This document shows positions 24,801-39,800 of a stretch of DNA of 64,000 bases, one piece after another. Each line of letters starts with the position of its first letter. Position 1 is the stretch's first letter. Location: contig CM049318.1 of the NCBI GenBank assembly GCA_026874595.1, positions 12,197,241-12,261,240 on the forward strand, given 5' to 3'. A model generated the notes under the pieces. It made no database searches, was not told the DNA's origin, and was given only the letters and a program-made list of their open reading frames with translations. The position numbers and the translations under genes are program-made. This DNA comes from Sipunculus nudus (taxonomy: Eukaryota; Annelida; Sipuncula; Golfingiida; Sipunculidae).

Positions 24801-26298
24801 AGAATTTTGACAACTCATGATATTAGAAGACTTAAAGGTTGAACAATAGCCATTTGAGAGTAACTTAAAAAAGAGCTACTGTTTGTGTGTATTGTTTTGT
24901 CAATGTGGTATCAGTTATAAGTTCTGTAAAAAATAGGCAATGTCAAAGTTTCTAAAAGATTTGTATTACCCATCACATTTTCTGTTACTTGTTATGTTTT
25001 CTTTAAGGGCATCAGTGATGAAAAACCTGGGCTTAAAAAATCTATATAGCAAAGAGAACAGAGTCTGAGGTGCCTAAAATAAATTAGACCATTATTTTAT
25101 TTTCATGACTATATATTTAATGTAGATCTCTTTGTGGATGTATATCTCTTTGTGATGTTTCCGGGACACCATCGAAAAGCAGCTGAAAATGCTGAATTGG
25201 CCATCCTTGTAAAATATATGTATAAATAAAATAAATAAAAATATAAACACGCCCATACTGCATGTGTTTTGATGTGCGATGTTAGATTTAATATTTCTGT
25301 TTCTATTATCTTCTTGATACAGTTCCGCCCGGATATGGACTATATTTATATACACTTGCAATTTAAAAGGGTAATATTTAACATATAATAAATGCACAAA
25401 CCGTTTAAAATAAAATAATAAAACGTAAAACATTATTCAAAATGGAACTCTATTATTATTTGCTTGATCTGGTGTAAAATCAGTTTTTTTTTCTACCTGA
25501 CATAACGTCGTTGGTAGTCTCACAAACAAATGTCATGCTTGATGAGCATGACGATGGATATATTTTAAATATCCTGAGTGATAACGGCAAACAAAACTTT
25601 GAATCACCCGACAACTTGTTATGATAAACGGTCAAGCGGGAATTATGTCCTTTGCCACCTATCCAGCAACTTGACACTGTTAGACAAAGAGTTTCACATT
25701 ACATTTATTTTGATATATGTATAGAGATAAAAGGTTTCCCGATACATTTATTTTAATATACGTATACAGATATATTCATTTTGATATGTGTATTTAGCAA
25801 ATAGAAATTTGATGAAAGATTGTTAAAATGTTTAAAATAAAACCTACAAATTATGCCAAAAATGTCTGCCTTCATTATTTTTGTAACTTGACCTTGTTCA
25901 TCATGTTATTGTTATACTATAAACTCTCTTGATATTACATTTTCAAGTGTGTAATTATCAGAGTTGAAATTACATGGTGATTATAATGTTTTGATTAGAA
26001 TTAGCACTGCTTGGGCTTTCGTATTTAGGTTTGCTACTAAAATGCTTAAAATAAATAGTGATTCCATGAATATACCGATTTGCTGCGTGGTGGCAGTACC
26101 TGTTCTATAAACGTTGCGACAGAGCCATTGCAAGAGCAAGTTTAATAGCTCTAGCTGTTAGTTTGAGGAATAAAGTTTATATCAGTGCATCGACTATAGG
26201 ATAGTCTAGATTGGAATTCGAAATAGGGAAAGAAATGACTTTCTGTTTCAATAATTCATGAATAGATTATAACACGAAATAACGTAATCTTAAATTTG

Positions 26299-26300
<2 letters not shown>
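24801..26300. other. Gene-free AT-rich stretch
   Basis: No exon, RNA gene or clear repeat is recognised. Long minus-strand frames near 24453-25433 are AT-rich and Tyr/Phe/Ile-dominated, as expected by chance. Confidence 0.4.

Positions 26301-26302
<2 letters not shown>

Positions 26303-26331
<29 letters not shown>
26303..26331. repeat. CT microsatellite
   Basis: About fourteen uninterrupted CT dinucleotides. Confidence 0.95.
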
Positions 26332-26334
<3 letters not shown>

Positions 26335-29090
26335 ATCTATGGGCGCGAGCATCTAATGCTATACCTTTGTAAACACCCAGGTTGCATCACAATTCAATTT
26401 AAACAGGGAGTTTTGTTGCCGATAAACAACAAGAAACAGCAGTGCTTATACTGCACAGGTCGTCTGTCATGTTGAAGGGTTTCCAGAGAACCATAATCAA
26501 TATGATATCAATATGAGAACCAGTCACTAATATTAATGTGGTTACTTTACCATTCAGAGTTTTTTTATATCATCCACCGTTCGACTAATTCCGTTTCACT
26601 CTTTGTTTCTTACGCACGAGCTTTGAAGACATTTTTAAACACGTGTTTGCTGCATCCTGCTCGGTCACTTTGTGTCTATTCAGGAAGTAACAAGAGAATG
26701 TTCCTCGCACTTCTTCGAAGTTCTCAAGGCAGACCGCACCTACATGTGAAGGATTCATGCGTACTAGATAAACTGTGGGGACCTGGAACACTTCTTCACA
26801 TGCCAGCGACGGACTAGTATAAGCAGGGCGTTGAATACGTGTATACCGAATAAATCACGTCTTTACTAAAATCCTTATCGTAGCTACACGAAAGGGAATT
26901 GTAATACAAGGATTATGCATTAACAGTTTGTAAATATATGACGCGGAACCAACTTTTTTATCCTATCTTGCCAATATTCTGTGTAATCTTACGTCTTATA
27001 ATAATAACTTAAGATCCTAGCGAGTTACTCATCCTAATTTCCGACCATAATAAATGGAAAGAGATTGGCACCCATGTAGCGCTCAAACGGATTAACTATC
27101 AGCAAATAATAAATAATAAAAAATTTTTTTACTTAGTGTTGCTAGTTTTGAATTTTGCACTGAGTGGTTATATAGTTTTAATTTATACTAATAATAAATG
27201 ATAAGAAATTAACATCTTACGTTAAGATTGGCTAGTTTTAATAACCCCCATAATAAATGATAAAACATTGAGACCTAGTTTAACGATCCATTTTAGTTTA
27301 AATATCAGCATACTTAAATAATAAATAATTAACACCTTGTTTTAATATCTCCTCATAAGAAATGATAAAATTGGTATAAACCATCGTATAAAGAAAATAA
27401 TTTAAAATTCGGCATACTGAAGATGTAATCCAACCAAGGCAGAAATGAAAATTTCGATTTATGTCAAATTATAAATTGTGTCTGTATGAAAGTGACATGT
27501 TGATTAAAATACATTAATGTCAGATATAAATATTCTGGTGCATTATTTTTACGGCTGGTCTTTTATTTTATAGCGAATACCCTTTGAAATACAACATCTG
27601 AAAGATTTAATTGCAGGGTGCTTTGAAAAACTTGTAGTTATCGATTTAATTAATATGAGCAATTAGTCTATTAAACATGTCTGTTTCTGTGTAAATAAAT
27701 TATATGTCCATTTAACTTATATTTCAGAAAATCATTTTTTTATTATTACAATTTGATTTGCAGACTGTTAAATGGCGATTTAAATTCATCAATTATCATC
27801 TGCACACGAATTATGCTCAGTAATTAGCAAGAACTGTCACAGTTACCTTTTTAGAATTTAACAACAAATGTTAATCTATTTTAGTAAGGTATAACGTTTT
27901 TGAAATCACAATAGCGATAAACATAATACGTTTATATTATATGTTTATAATACACTGATATTTTATATTCTGACGAATATCAAAGGACAATTCATTTTCA
28001 TGGCTGTTTATTGTGACATGGAAGTAATTTCAGAGAGTAATTCCTTATTTCCATAACTTAATAAAGGATCCCCAAACGTATGCCACCATGATAATCTTCA
28101 TAATATTGGAAAAAGACCATATTTAGGACATAATATACAACCCGTGTACTTAAGTTTTATATAATCTACTTTTCATCCCTGCGATCAGCATTGTTTACCA
28201 GCCTGCCTTTCGCTACCCTCCGTGAGCGCTAGGGAGGCTGGGAACCACACGATAGACAGCCTGCTACCGAATTTAATAACAATTCAACTTGATTCAGTAT
28301 TATTACTTTTTAACAAGCATGTCGTCTGTTTAATATTTAATATGATAATTTTGATTATTTCAGTCTCACAAAGCATGGAAAGAAGGTTACTCAATAGTCC
28401 ATGCATTAAAAGGAATACTGGAGGCTGACACGAATGTGCCATTAGTCATGATATTTTCTAGTAGCCAGCCCAGTCCTACGTTAAAAAGGTTCTGGCTTAA
28501 TCCTTAAAGTTTGTTCAAAGCATTCACCAATTTCATAAATACATGTTCCAATTGGAATTCCAGTAGGTTCTTCAGTGGTCCTACCTTTAAAGGGACATAA
28601 TCAGGAGGAAAATTATGCCTATTTTTCACACTATCAGTTCAGATTTGCTTTATACAAAAGTTTCCAAGCAAAACCATCCCAAGGGTCTCAGTACCTCACA
28701 TAGGGCTGTTTAACACCTTGTTATGGCTCTGTGTGTTTGTAACAAAGTCCACTTGTGTTTGTTTACTATAACAAGGCCCTGTGACTGGAGGTCAAATTGT
28801 GAGCCGCAACACACAAAGTTGCAGCCAGTGGGAACATGTAATATATTTTTGGGGCCAAGTCATTCAGGGCATCTCATGATTGGCAGGAGTTGTGGCTCAG
28901 CTATGCACAGAGTCTCACACACTGTTTTTATGATGACACCTGTGATCGTGACCAGTCCACTGTTTAAACATGCGTTTACAGGACTAAGAAAACGATATCC
29001 GGGCAATATTTTGGCAGGTATAAATTTATTTTAAAGGGAAGTAGCTATTTGTCATGTTAATTCAACATGCCTTATAGGTGATTGGGCTCC
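26332..29090. other. Gene-free stretch
   Basis: Mostly AT-rich. Around 27095-27375 there are loosely repeated 'aataaatgataa' phrases at 60-90 bp intervals, too diverged to call a tandem array. The open frames at 26536-26817 and 28723-29034 have no recognisable family or splice context. Confidence 0.4.
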
Positions 29091-29116
29091 GTAAAGGTTC
29101 CATATGGAACCTTTAC
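29091..29116. repeat. Perfect 26-bp palindrome
   Basis: The sequence is identical to its own reverse complement, with half-site 'gtaaaggttccat'. Further GGTTC / GAACC copies follow at 29117-29175, so it is part of a short inverted-repeat cluster of the kind found in MITE termini. Confidence 0.8.
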
Positions 29117-29385
29117 AAAGGTTTCTTGAAGAACCTCTCAAGGTTCTTAGCTGTAGGCTGAGTGGGGAACCATCTTGCAGGCTCTATTTGTAATCTCGGT
29201 ATATACATGTAGTTTACTATTGCCTTGTATTAAGACCTGTTATTGTTCGGTTTGTACCTATGATATACGTACAGACACACTTCTTTGAATAAAAAGGAAT
29301 GTCTTTATAATGTTTTGGTGCCGGATATTAAAACTCTTGTACATCTTAAGTTTTACATACATTAATGGAGTCTTTTATTCCCAAG

Positions 29386-29425
29386 CATAATAATAACTAT
29401 ACCTTGCTGGATAGTTATTATTATG
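29386..29425. repeat. 15-bp perfect inverted repeat at the satellite edge
   Basis: 'cataataataactat' (29386-29400) and its exact reverse complement (29411-29425) are separated by a 10-base loop. The 41-bp satellite begins three bases later. Confidence 0.85.
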
Positions 29426-29599
29426 TATGACTGGAAGTATGATCAGTTTTATCATTGTAAAGACCAAAGGACTGGCAGTATGATCAGTTTTAACATTGTA
29501 ATTACTCAAGAACTGGCAGTATGATCAGTTTTAACATTGTAATGACCCAAAGACTGGCAGTATGATCAGAATTAACATTGTAAAGACCCAAGGACTGGC

Positions 29600-32500
29600 A
29601 GTATGATCTTATTTAACATCGTAATGACCAAAGGACTGGCAGTATGATCTGTTTTAACATTGTAATGACTCAAGGACTGGCAGTATGATAAGTTTTAACA
29701 TTGTAATGACCCAAAGACTGGCAGTATGATCAGAATTAACATTGTAAAGACCCAAGGACTGGCAATATGATCAGTTTTTACATTGTAAAGACCCAAGGAC
29801 TGGCAATATGATCAGTTTTTACATTGTAAAGACCAAAGGACTGGCAGTATGATCAGTTTTAACATTGTAATTACTCAAGAACTGGCAGTATGATCAGTTT
29901 TAACATTGTAATGACCCAAAGACTGGCAGTATGATCAGAATTAACATTGTAATGACCCAAGGACTGGCAGTATGATCTTATTTAACATTGTAATGACAAA
30001 AGGACTGGCAGTATGATCTGTTTTAACATTGTAATGACTCAAGGACTGGCAGTATGACCAGTTTTAACATTGTAATGACCCAAAGACTGGCAGTATGATC
30101 AGAATTAACATTGTAAAGACCCAAGGACTGGCAATATGATCAGTTTTTACATTGTAAAGACCCAAGGACTGGCAATATGATCAGTTTTTACATTGTAATG
30201 ACTCAAGGACTGGCAATATGATCAGTTTTACATTGTAATGACTCAAGGACTGGCAATATGATCTGTTTTAACATTGTAAAGACTCAAGGTGGCAGTATGA
30301 TCAGTTTTACATTGTAAAGACCCAAGGACTGGAAGTATGACCAGTTTTAACATTGTAATGACCCAAGGACTGGAAGTATGATGTGTTTTTACATTGTAAT
30401 GACCAAAGGACTGGCAATATGATCTGTTTTAACATTGTAATGACTCAAGGACTGGCAGTATGATCAGTTTTAACATTGTAATGACCCAAAGACTGGCAGT
30501 ATGATCAGAATTAACATTGTAAAGACCCAAGGACTGGCAATATGATCAGTTTTTACATTGTAAAGACCCAAGGACTGGCAGTATGATCTGTTTTAACATT
30601 GTAATGACCCAAGGACTGGGAGTATGATCAGTTTTTACATTGTAATGACTCAAGGACTGGCAATATGATCAGTTTTACATTGTAATGACTCAAGGACTGG
30701 CAATATGATCAGTTTTACATTGTAATGACTCAAGGACTGGCAGTATGATCAGTTTTACATTGTAAAGACCCAAGGACTGGAAGTATGACCAGTTTTAACA
30801 TTGTAAAGACCCAAGGACTGGAAGTATGATGTGATTTTACATTGTAATGACCCAATGACTGGCAGTATGATCAGAATTAACATTGTAAAGACCCAAGGAC
30901 TGGAAGTATGATCAGTTTTACATTGTAAAGACCCAAGGACTGGCAGTATGATCAGTTTTAACATTGTAATGACCCAAAGACTGGCAGTATGATCAGAATT
31001 AACATTGTAAAGACCCAAGGACTGGCAATATGATCAGTTTTTACATTGTAAAGACCCAAGGACTGGCAGTATGATCTGTTTTACATTGTAATGACCCAAG
31101 GACTGGCAGTATGATCAGAATTAACATTGTAAAGACCCAAGGACTGGCAATATGATCAGTTTTTACATTGTAAAGACCCAAGGACTGGCAGTATGATCTG
31201 TTTTAACATTGTAATGACCCAAGGACTGGCAGAATGATCTGTTTTAACATTGTAATGACCCAAGGACTGGCAGTATGATCAGAATTAACATTGTAAAGAC
31301 CCAAGGACTGGCAATATGATCAGTTTTTACATTGTAAAGACCCAAGGACTGGCAGTATGATCTGTTTTAACATTGTAATGACCCAAGGACTGGCAGTATG
31401 ATCAGTTTTAACATTGTAATGACCCAAAGACTGGCAGTATGATCAGAATTAACATTGTAAAGACCCAAGGACTGGCAGTATGATCTTATTTAACATCGTA
31501 ATGACCAAAGGACTGGCAGTATGATCTGTTTTAACATTGTAATGACTCAAGGACTGGCAGTATGATAAGTTTTAACATTGTAATGACCCAAAGACTGGCA
31601 GTATGATCAGAATTAACATTGTAAAGACCCAAGGACTGGCAATATGATCAGTTTTTACATTGTAAAGACCCAAGGACTGGCAATATGATCAGTTTTTACA
31701 TTGTAAAGACCAAAGGACTGGCAGTATGATCAGTTTTAACATTGTAATTACTCAAGAACTGGCAGTATGATCAGTTTTAACATTGTAATGACCCAAAGAC
31801 TGGCAGTATGATCAGAATTAACATTGTAATGACCCAAGGACTGGCAGTATGATCTTATTTAACATTGTAATGACAAAAGGACTGGCAGTATGATCTGTTT
31901 TAACATTGTAATGACTCAAGGACTGGCAGTATGACCAGTTTTAACATTGTAATGACCCAAAGACTGGCAGTATGATCAGAATTAACATTGTAAAGACCCA
32001 AGGACTGGCAATATGATCAGTTTTTACATTGTAAAGACCCAAGGACTGGCAATATGATCAGTTTTTACATTGTAATGACTCAAGGACTGGCAATATGATC
32101 AGTTTTACATTGTAATGACTCAAGGACTGGCAATATGATCTGTTTTAACATTGTAAAGACTCAAGGTGGCAGTATGATCAGTTTTACATTGTAAAGACCC
32201 AAGGACTGGAAGTATGACCAGTTTTAACATTGTAATGACCCAAGGACTGGAAGTATGATGTGTTTTTACATTGTAATGACCAAAGGACTGGCAATATGAT
32301 CTGTTTTAACATTGTAATGACTCAAGGACTGGCAGTATGATCAGTTTTAACATTGTAATGACCCAAAGACTGGCAGTATGATCAGAATTAACATTGTAAA
32401 GACCCAAGGACTGGCAATATGATCAGTTTTTACATTGTAAAGACCCAAGGACTGGCAGTATGATCTGTTTTAACATTGTAATGACCCAAGGACTGGGAGT

Positions 32501-34560
32501 ATGATCAGTTTTTACATTGTAATGACTCAAGGACTGGCAATATGATCAGTTTTACATTGTAATGACTCAAGGACTGGCAATATGATCAGTTTTACATTGT
32601 AATGACTCAAGGACTGGCAGTATGATCAGTTTTACATTGTAAAGACCCAAGGACTGGAAGTATGACCAGTTTTAACATTGTAAAGACCCAAGGACTGGAA
32701 GTATGATGTGATTTTACATTGTAATGACCCAATGACTGGCAGTATGATCAGAATTAACATTGTAAAGACCCAAGGACTGGAAGTATGATCAGTTTTACAT
32801 TGTAAAGACCCAAGGACTGGCAGTATGATCAGTTTTAACATTGTAATGACCCAAAGACTGGCAGTATGATCAGAATTAACATTGTAAAGACCCAAGGACT
32901 GGCAATATGATCAGTTTTTACATTGTAAAGACCCAAGGACTGGCAGTATGATCTGTTTTACATTGTAATGACCCAAGGACTGGCAGTATGATCAGAATTA
33001 ACATTGTAAAGACCCAAGGACTGGCAATATGATCAGTTTTTACATTGTAAAGACCCAAGGACTGGCAGTATGATCTGTTTTAACATTGTAATGACCCAAG
33101 GACTGGCAGTATGATCTTATTTAACATTGTAATGACAAAAGGACTGGCAGTATGATCTGTTTTAACATTGTAATGACTCAAGGACTGGCAGTATGACCAG
33201 TTTTAACATTGTAATGACCCAAAGACTGGCAGTATGATCAGAATTAACATTGTAAAGACCCAAGGACTGGCAATATGATCAGTTTTTACATTGTAAAGAC
33301 CCAAGGACTGGCAATATGATCAGTTTTTACATTGTAATGACTCAAGGACTGGCAATATGATCAGTTTTACATTGTAATGACTCAAGGACTGGCAATATGA
33401 TCTGTTTTAACATTGTAAAGACTCAAGGTGGCAGTATGATCAGTTTTACATTGTAAAGACCCAAGGACTGGAAGTATGACCAGTTTTAACATTGTAATGA
33501 CCCAAGGACTGGAAGTATGATGTGTTTTTACATTGTAATGACCAAAGGACTGGCAATATGATCTGTTTTAACATTGTAATGACTCAAGGACTGGCAGTAT
33601 GATCAGTTTTAACATTGTAATGACCCAAAGACTGGCAGTATGATCAGAATTAACATTGTAAAGACCCAAGGACTGGCAATATGATCAGTTTTTACATTGT
33701 AAAGACCCAAGGACTGGCAGTATGATCTGTTTTAACATTGTAATGACCCAAGGACTGGGAGTATGATCAGTTTTTACATTGTAATGACTCAAGGACTGGC
33801 AATATGATCAGTTTTACATTGTAATGACTCAAGGACTGGCAATATGATCAGTTTTACATTGTAATGACTCAAGGACTGGCAGTATGATCAGTTTTACATT
33901 GTAAAGACCCAAGGACTGGAAGTATGACCAGTTTTAACATTGTAAAGACCCAAGGACTGGAAGTATGATGTGATTTTACATTGTAATGACCCAATGACTG
34001 GCAGTATGATCAGAATTAACATTGTAAAGACCCAAGGACTGGAAGTATGATCAGTTTTACATTGTAAAGACCCAAGGACTGGCAGTATGATCAGTTTTAA
34101 CATTGTAATGACCCAAAGACTGGCAGTATGATCAGAATTAACATTGTAAAGACCCAAGGACTGGCAATATGATCAGTTTTTACATTGTAAAGACCCAAGG
34201 ACTGGCAGTATGATCTGTTTTACATTGTAATGACCCAAGGACTGGCAGTATGATCAGAATTAACATTGTAAAGACCCAAGGACTGGCAATATGATCAGTT
34301 TTTACATTGTAAAGACCCAAGGACTGGCAGTATGATCTGTTTTAACATTGTAATGACCCAAGGACTGGCAGTATGATCTGTTTTAACATTGTAATGACCC
34401 AAGGACTGGCAGTATGATCAGAATTAACATTGTAAAGACCCAAGGACTGGCAATATGATCAGTTTTTACATTGTAAAGACCCAAGGACTGGCAGTATGAT
34501 CTGTTTTAACATTGTAATGACCCAAGGACTGGCAGTATGATCAGTTTTTACATTGTAATG
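29600..34560. repeat. Nested segmental duplications in the satellite (1,877 and 1,262 bp)
   Basis: Rare-variant monomers recur in the same order. The 'gatcttatttaacatcg' variant at 29605 recurs at 31482 (shift 1,877 bp). A block of monomers around 30755-31018 recurs at 32632-32895 (shift 1,877) and again at 33894-34157 (shift 1,262). The second copy runs directly into the start of the third at about 33110, and the third copy decays into other monomers near 34550. Confidence 0.85.
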
Positions 34561-34889
34561 ACTCAAGGACTGGCAATATGATCAGTTTTTCATTGTAATG
34601 ACTCAAGGACTGGCAATATGATCAGTTTTACATTGTAATGACTCAAGGACTGGCAGTATGATCAGTTTTAACATTGTAATGACCCAATGACTGGCAGTAT
34701 GATCAGTTTTAACATTGTAATGACTCAAGGACTGGCAGTATGATCAGTTTTAACATTGTAATGGCTCAAGGACTGGCAGTATGATCAGTTTTAACATTGT
34801 AATGGCTCAAGGACTGGCAGTATGATCAGTTTTAACATTGTAATGACTCAAGGACTGGCAGTATGATCAGTTTTAACATTGTAATGACC

Positions 34890-36860
34890 CAAAGACTGGC
34901 AGTATGATCAGAATTAACATTGTAAAGACCCAAAGACTGGCAATATGATCAGTTTTTACATTGTAAAGACCCAAGGACTGGCAATATGATCAGTTTTTAC
35001 ATTGTAATGACTCAAGGACTGGCAATATGATCAGTTTTACATTGTAATGACTCAAGGACTGGCAATATGATCTGTTTTAACATTGTAAAGACTCAAGGTG
35101 GCAGTATGATCAGTTTACATTGTAAAGACCCAAGCACTGGAAGTATGACCAGTTTTAACATTGTAAAGACCCAAGGACTGGAAGTATGATGTGTTTTTAC
35201 ATTGTAATGACCCAATGACTGGCAGTATGATCAGTTTTAACATTGTAATGACTCAAGGACTGGCAGTATGATCAGTTTTACATTGTGATGACTCAAGGAC
35301 TGGCAGTATGATCAGTTTTAACATTGTAATGACTCAAGGACTGGCAGTATGATCAGTTTTACATTGTAATGACTCAAGGACTGGCAGTATGATCAGTTTT
35401 TACATTGTAATGACTCAAGGACTGGCAGTATGATCTGTTTTAACATTGTAATGTCTCAAGGACTGGCAGTATGATCAGTTTTAACATTGTAATGGCTCAA
35501 GGACTGGCAGTATGATCTGTTTTAACATTGTAATGGCTCAAGGACTGGCAGTATGATCTGTTTTAACATTGTAATGGCTCAAGGACTGGCAGTATGATCA
35601 GTTTTAACATTGTAATGACCCAAGGACTGGCAGTATGATCTGTTTTAACATTGTAATGGCTCAAGGACTTGCAGTATGATCTGTTTTAACATTGTAATGG
35701 CTCAAGGACTGGCAGTATGATCTGTTTTAACATTGTAATGGCTCAAGGACTGGCAGTATGATCTGTTTTAACATTGTAATGACTCAAGGACTGGCAGTAT
35801 AATCTGTTTTAACATTGTAATGACTCAAGGACTGGCAGTATGATCAGTTTTAACATTGTAATGACCCAAAGACTGGCAGTATGATCAGAATTAACATTGT
35901 AAAGACCCAAAGACTGGCAATATGATCAGTTTTTACATTGTAAAGACCCAAGGACTGGCAATATGATCAGTTTTTACATTGTAATGACTCAAGGACTGGC
36001 AATATGATCAGTTTTACATTGTAATGACTCAAGGACTGGCAATATGATCTGTTTTAACATTGTAAAGACTCAAGGTGGCAGTATGATCAGTTTACATTGT
36101 AAAGACCCAAGCACTGGAAGTATGACCAGTTTTAACATTGTAAAGACCCAAGGACTGGAAGTATGATGTGTTTTTACATTGTAATGACCCAATGACTGGC
36201 AGTATGATCAGTTTTAACATTGTAATGACTCAAGGACTGGCAGTATGATCAGTTTTACATTGTGATGACTCAAGGACTGGCAGTATGATCAGTTTTAACA
36301 TAGTAATGACTCAAGGACTGGCAGTATGATCAGTTTTACATTGTAATGACTCAAGGACTGGCAGTATGATCAGTTTTTACATTGTAATGACTCAAGGACT
36401 GGCAGTATGATCTGTTTTAACATTGTAATGTCTCAAGGACTGGCAGTATGATCAGTTTTAACATTGTAATGGCTCAAGGACTGGCAGTATGATCTGTTTT
36501 AACATTGTAATGGCTCAAGGACTGGCAGTATGATCTGTTTTAACATTGTAATGGCTCAAGGACTGGCAGTATGATCAGTTTTAACATTGTAATGACCCAA
36601 GGACTGGCAGTATGATCTGTTTTAACATTGTAATGGCTCAAGGACTTGCAGTATGATCTGTTTTAACATTGTAATGGCTCAAGGACTGGCAGTATGATCT
36701 GTTTTAACATTGTAATGGCTCAAGGACTGGCAGTATGATCTGTTTTAACATTGTAATGACTCAAGGACTGGCAGTATGATCTGTTTTAACATTGTAATGA
36801 CTCAAGGACTGGCAGTATGATCTGTTTTAACATTGTAATGGCTCAAGGACTGGCAGTATG
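34890..36860. repeat. 977-bp tandem duplication in the satellite
   Basis: A distinctive series of monomers, including the short 'gatcagtttacattg' variant followed by 'caagcactggaag', occurs at 35108-35160 and again 977 bp later at 36085-36125. The flanking order of GGCTC and GACCC monomers is also shared. Confidence 0.8.
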
Positions 36861-39800
36861 ATCTGTTTTAACAATGTAATGACCCAAGGACTGGCAGTAT
36901 GATCAGTTTTAACATTGTAATGACCCAAGGACTGGCAGTATGATCAGTTTTAACATTGTAATGACCCAAGGACTGGCAGTATGATCTGTTTTAACATTGT
37001 AATGACTCAAGGACTGGCAGAATGATCAGTTTTAACATTGTAATGGCTCAAGGACTGGCAGTATGATCTGTTTTAACATTGTAATGACTCAAGGACTGGC
37101 AGTATGATCTGTTTTAACATTGTAATGGCTCAAGGACTGGCAGTATGATCTGTTTTAACATTGTAATGGCTCAAGGACTGGCAGTATGATCTGTTTTAAC
37201 ATTGTAATGACTCAAGGACTGGCAGTATGATCAGTTTTAACATTGTAATGGCTCAAAGACTGGCAGTATGATCAGTTTTAACATTGTAATGACTCAAGGA
37301 CTGGCAGTATGATCTGTTTTAACATTGTAATGGCTCAAGGACTGGCAGTATGATCTGTTTTAACATTGTAATGACTCAAGGACTGGCAGAATGATCAGTT
37401 TTAACATTGTAATGACTCAAGGACTGGCAGTATGATCTGTTTTAACATTGTAATGACCCAAGGACTGGCAGTATGATCAGTTTTAACATTGTAATGACTC
37501 AAGGACTGGCTGTATGATCTGTTTTAACATTGTAATGACTCAAGGACTGGCAGTATGATCTGTTTTAACATTGTAATGACTCAAGGACTGGCAGTATGAT
37601 CAGTTTTAACATTGTAATGACTCAAGGACTGGCAGTATGATCTGTTTTAACATTGTAATGACTCAAGGACTGGCAGTATGATCTGTTTTAACATTGTAAT
37701 GACTCAAGGACTGGCAGTATGATCTGTTTTAACATTGTAATGACTCAAGGACTGGCAGTATGATCAGTTTTAACATTGTTATGACTCAAGGACTGGCAGT
37801 ATGATCTGTTTTAACATTGTAATGACCCAAGGACTGGCAGTATGATCTGTTTTAACATTGTAATGACTCAAGGACTGGCAGTATGATCTGTTTTAACATT
37901 GTAATGACTCAAGGACTGGCAGTATGATCTGTTTTAACATTGTAATGACTCAAGGACTGGCAGTATGATCTGTTTTAACATTGTAATGACTCAAGGACTG
38001 GCAGTATGATCAGTTTTAACATTGTTATGACTCAAGGACTGGCAGTATGATCTGTTTTAACATTGTAATGACTCAAGGACTGGCAGTATGATCTGTTTTA
38101 ACATTGTAATGCCTCAAGGACTGGCAGTATGATCAGTTTTAACATTGTAATGGCTCAAGGACTGGCAGTATGATCAGTTTTAACATTGTAATGGCTCAAG
38201 GACTGGCAGTATGATCTGTTTTAACATTGTAATGACTCAAGGACTGGCAGTATGATCTGTTTTAACATTGTAATGACTCAAGGACTGGCAGTATGATCTG
38301 TTTTAACATTGTAATGACCCAAGGACTGGCAGAATGATCAGTTTTAACATTGTAATGACTCAAGGACTGGCAGAATGATCAGTTTTAACATTGTAATGAC
38401 TCAAGGACTGGCAGTATGATCTGTTTTAACATTGTAATGACCCAAGGACTGGCAGTATGATCTGTTTTAACATTGTAATGACCCAAGGACTGGCAGAATG
38501 ATCAGTTTTAACATTGTAATGACTCAAGGACTGGCAGAATGATCATTTTTAACATTGTAATGACTCAAGGACTGGCAGAATGATCAGTTTTAACATTGTA
38601 ATGACTCAAGGACTGGCAGTATGATCAGTTTTAACATTGTAATGACTCAAGGACTGGCAGTATGATCAGTTTTAACATTGTAATGACTCAAGGACTGGCA
38701 GTATGATCTGTTTTAACATTGTAATGACTCAAGGACTGGCAGTATGATCAGTTTTAACATTGTAATGACCCAAGGACTGGCAGTATGATCAGTTTTAACA
38801 TTGTAATGACCCAAGGACTGGCAGTATGATCTGTTTTAACATTGTAATGACCCAAGGACTGGCAGAATGATCAGTTTTAACATTGTAATGACTCAAGGAC
38901 TGGCAGAATGATCAGTTTTAACATTGTAATGACTCAAGGACTGGCAGTATGATCTGTTTTAACATTGTAATGACTCAAGGACTGGCAGTATGATCTGTTT
39001 TAACATAGTAATGACCCAAGGACTGGCAGTATGATCTGTGTGAACATTGTAATGACCCAAGGACTGGCAGTATGATCAGTTTTAACATTGTAATGGCTCA
39101 AGGACTGGCAGTATGATCAGTTTTAACATTGTAATGACTCAAGGACTGGCAGTATGATCTGTTTTAACATTGTAATGACCCAAGGACTGGCACTATGATC
39201 AGTTTTAACATTGTAATGACCCAAGGACTGGCAGTATGATCAGTTTTAACATTGTAATGACTCAAGGACCGGCAGTATGATCTGTTTTAACATTGTAATG
39301 ACTCAAGGACTAGCAGTATGATCTGTTTTAACATTGTAATGACTCAAGGACTGGCAGTATGATCAGTTTTAACATTGTAATGACCCAAGGACTGGCAGTA
39401 TGATCAGTTTTAACATTGTAATGACCCAAGGACTGGCAGTATGATCTGTTTTAACATTGTAATGGCCCAAGGACTGGCAGTATGATCAGTTTTAACATTG
39501 TAATGGCCCAAGGACTGGCAGTATGATCAGTTTTAACATTGTAATGGCCCAAGGACTGGCAGTATGATCAGTTTTAACATTGTAATGGCTCAAGGACTGG
39601 CAGTATGATCTGTTTTAACATTGTAATGACCCAAGGACTGGCAGAATGATCAGTTTTAACATTGTAATGACTCAAAGACTGGCAGAATGATCAGTTTTAA
39701 CATTGTAATGACTCAAGGACTGGCAGTATGATCTGTTTTAACATTGTAATGACCCAAGGACTGGCAGTATGATCTGTTTTAACATTGTAATGACCCAAGG

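Noticed and set aside
28723-29034. 103-codon frame before the satellite
   Set aside because: No recognised domain, no splice signals that make sense, no relatives in the window.
30755-34157. Three identical 87-codon minus-strand frames
   Set aside because: They are readings of the 41-bp satellite (three monomers make 123 bp, in frame) and exist because the block is duplicated.
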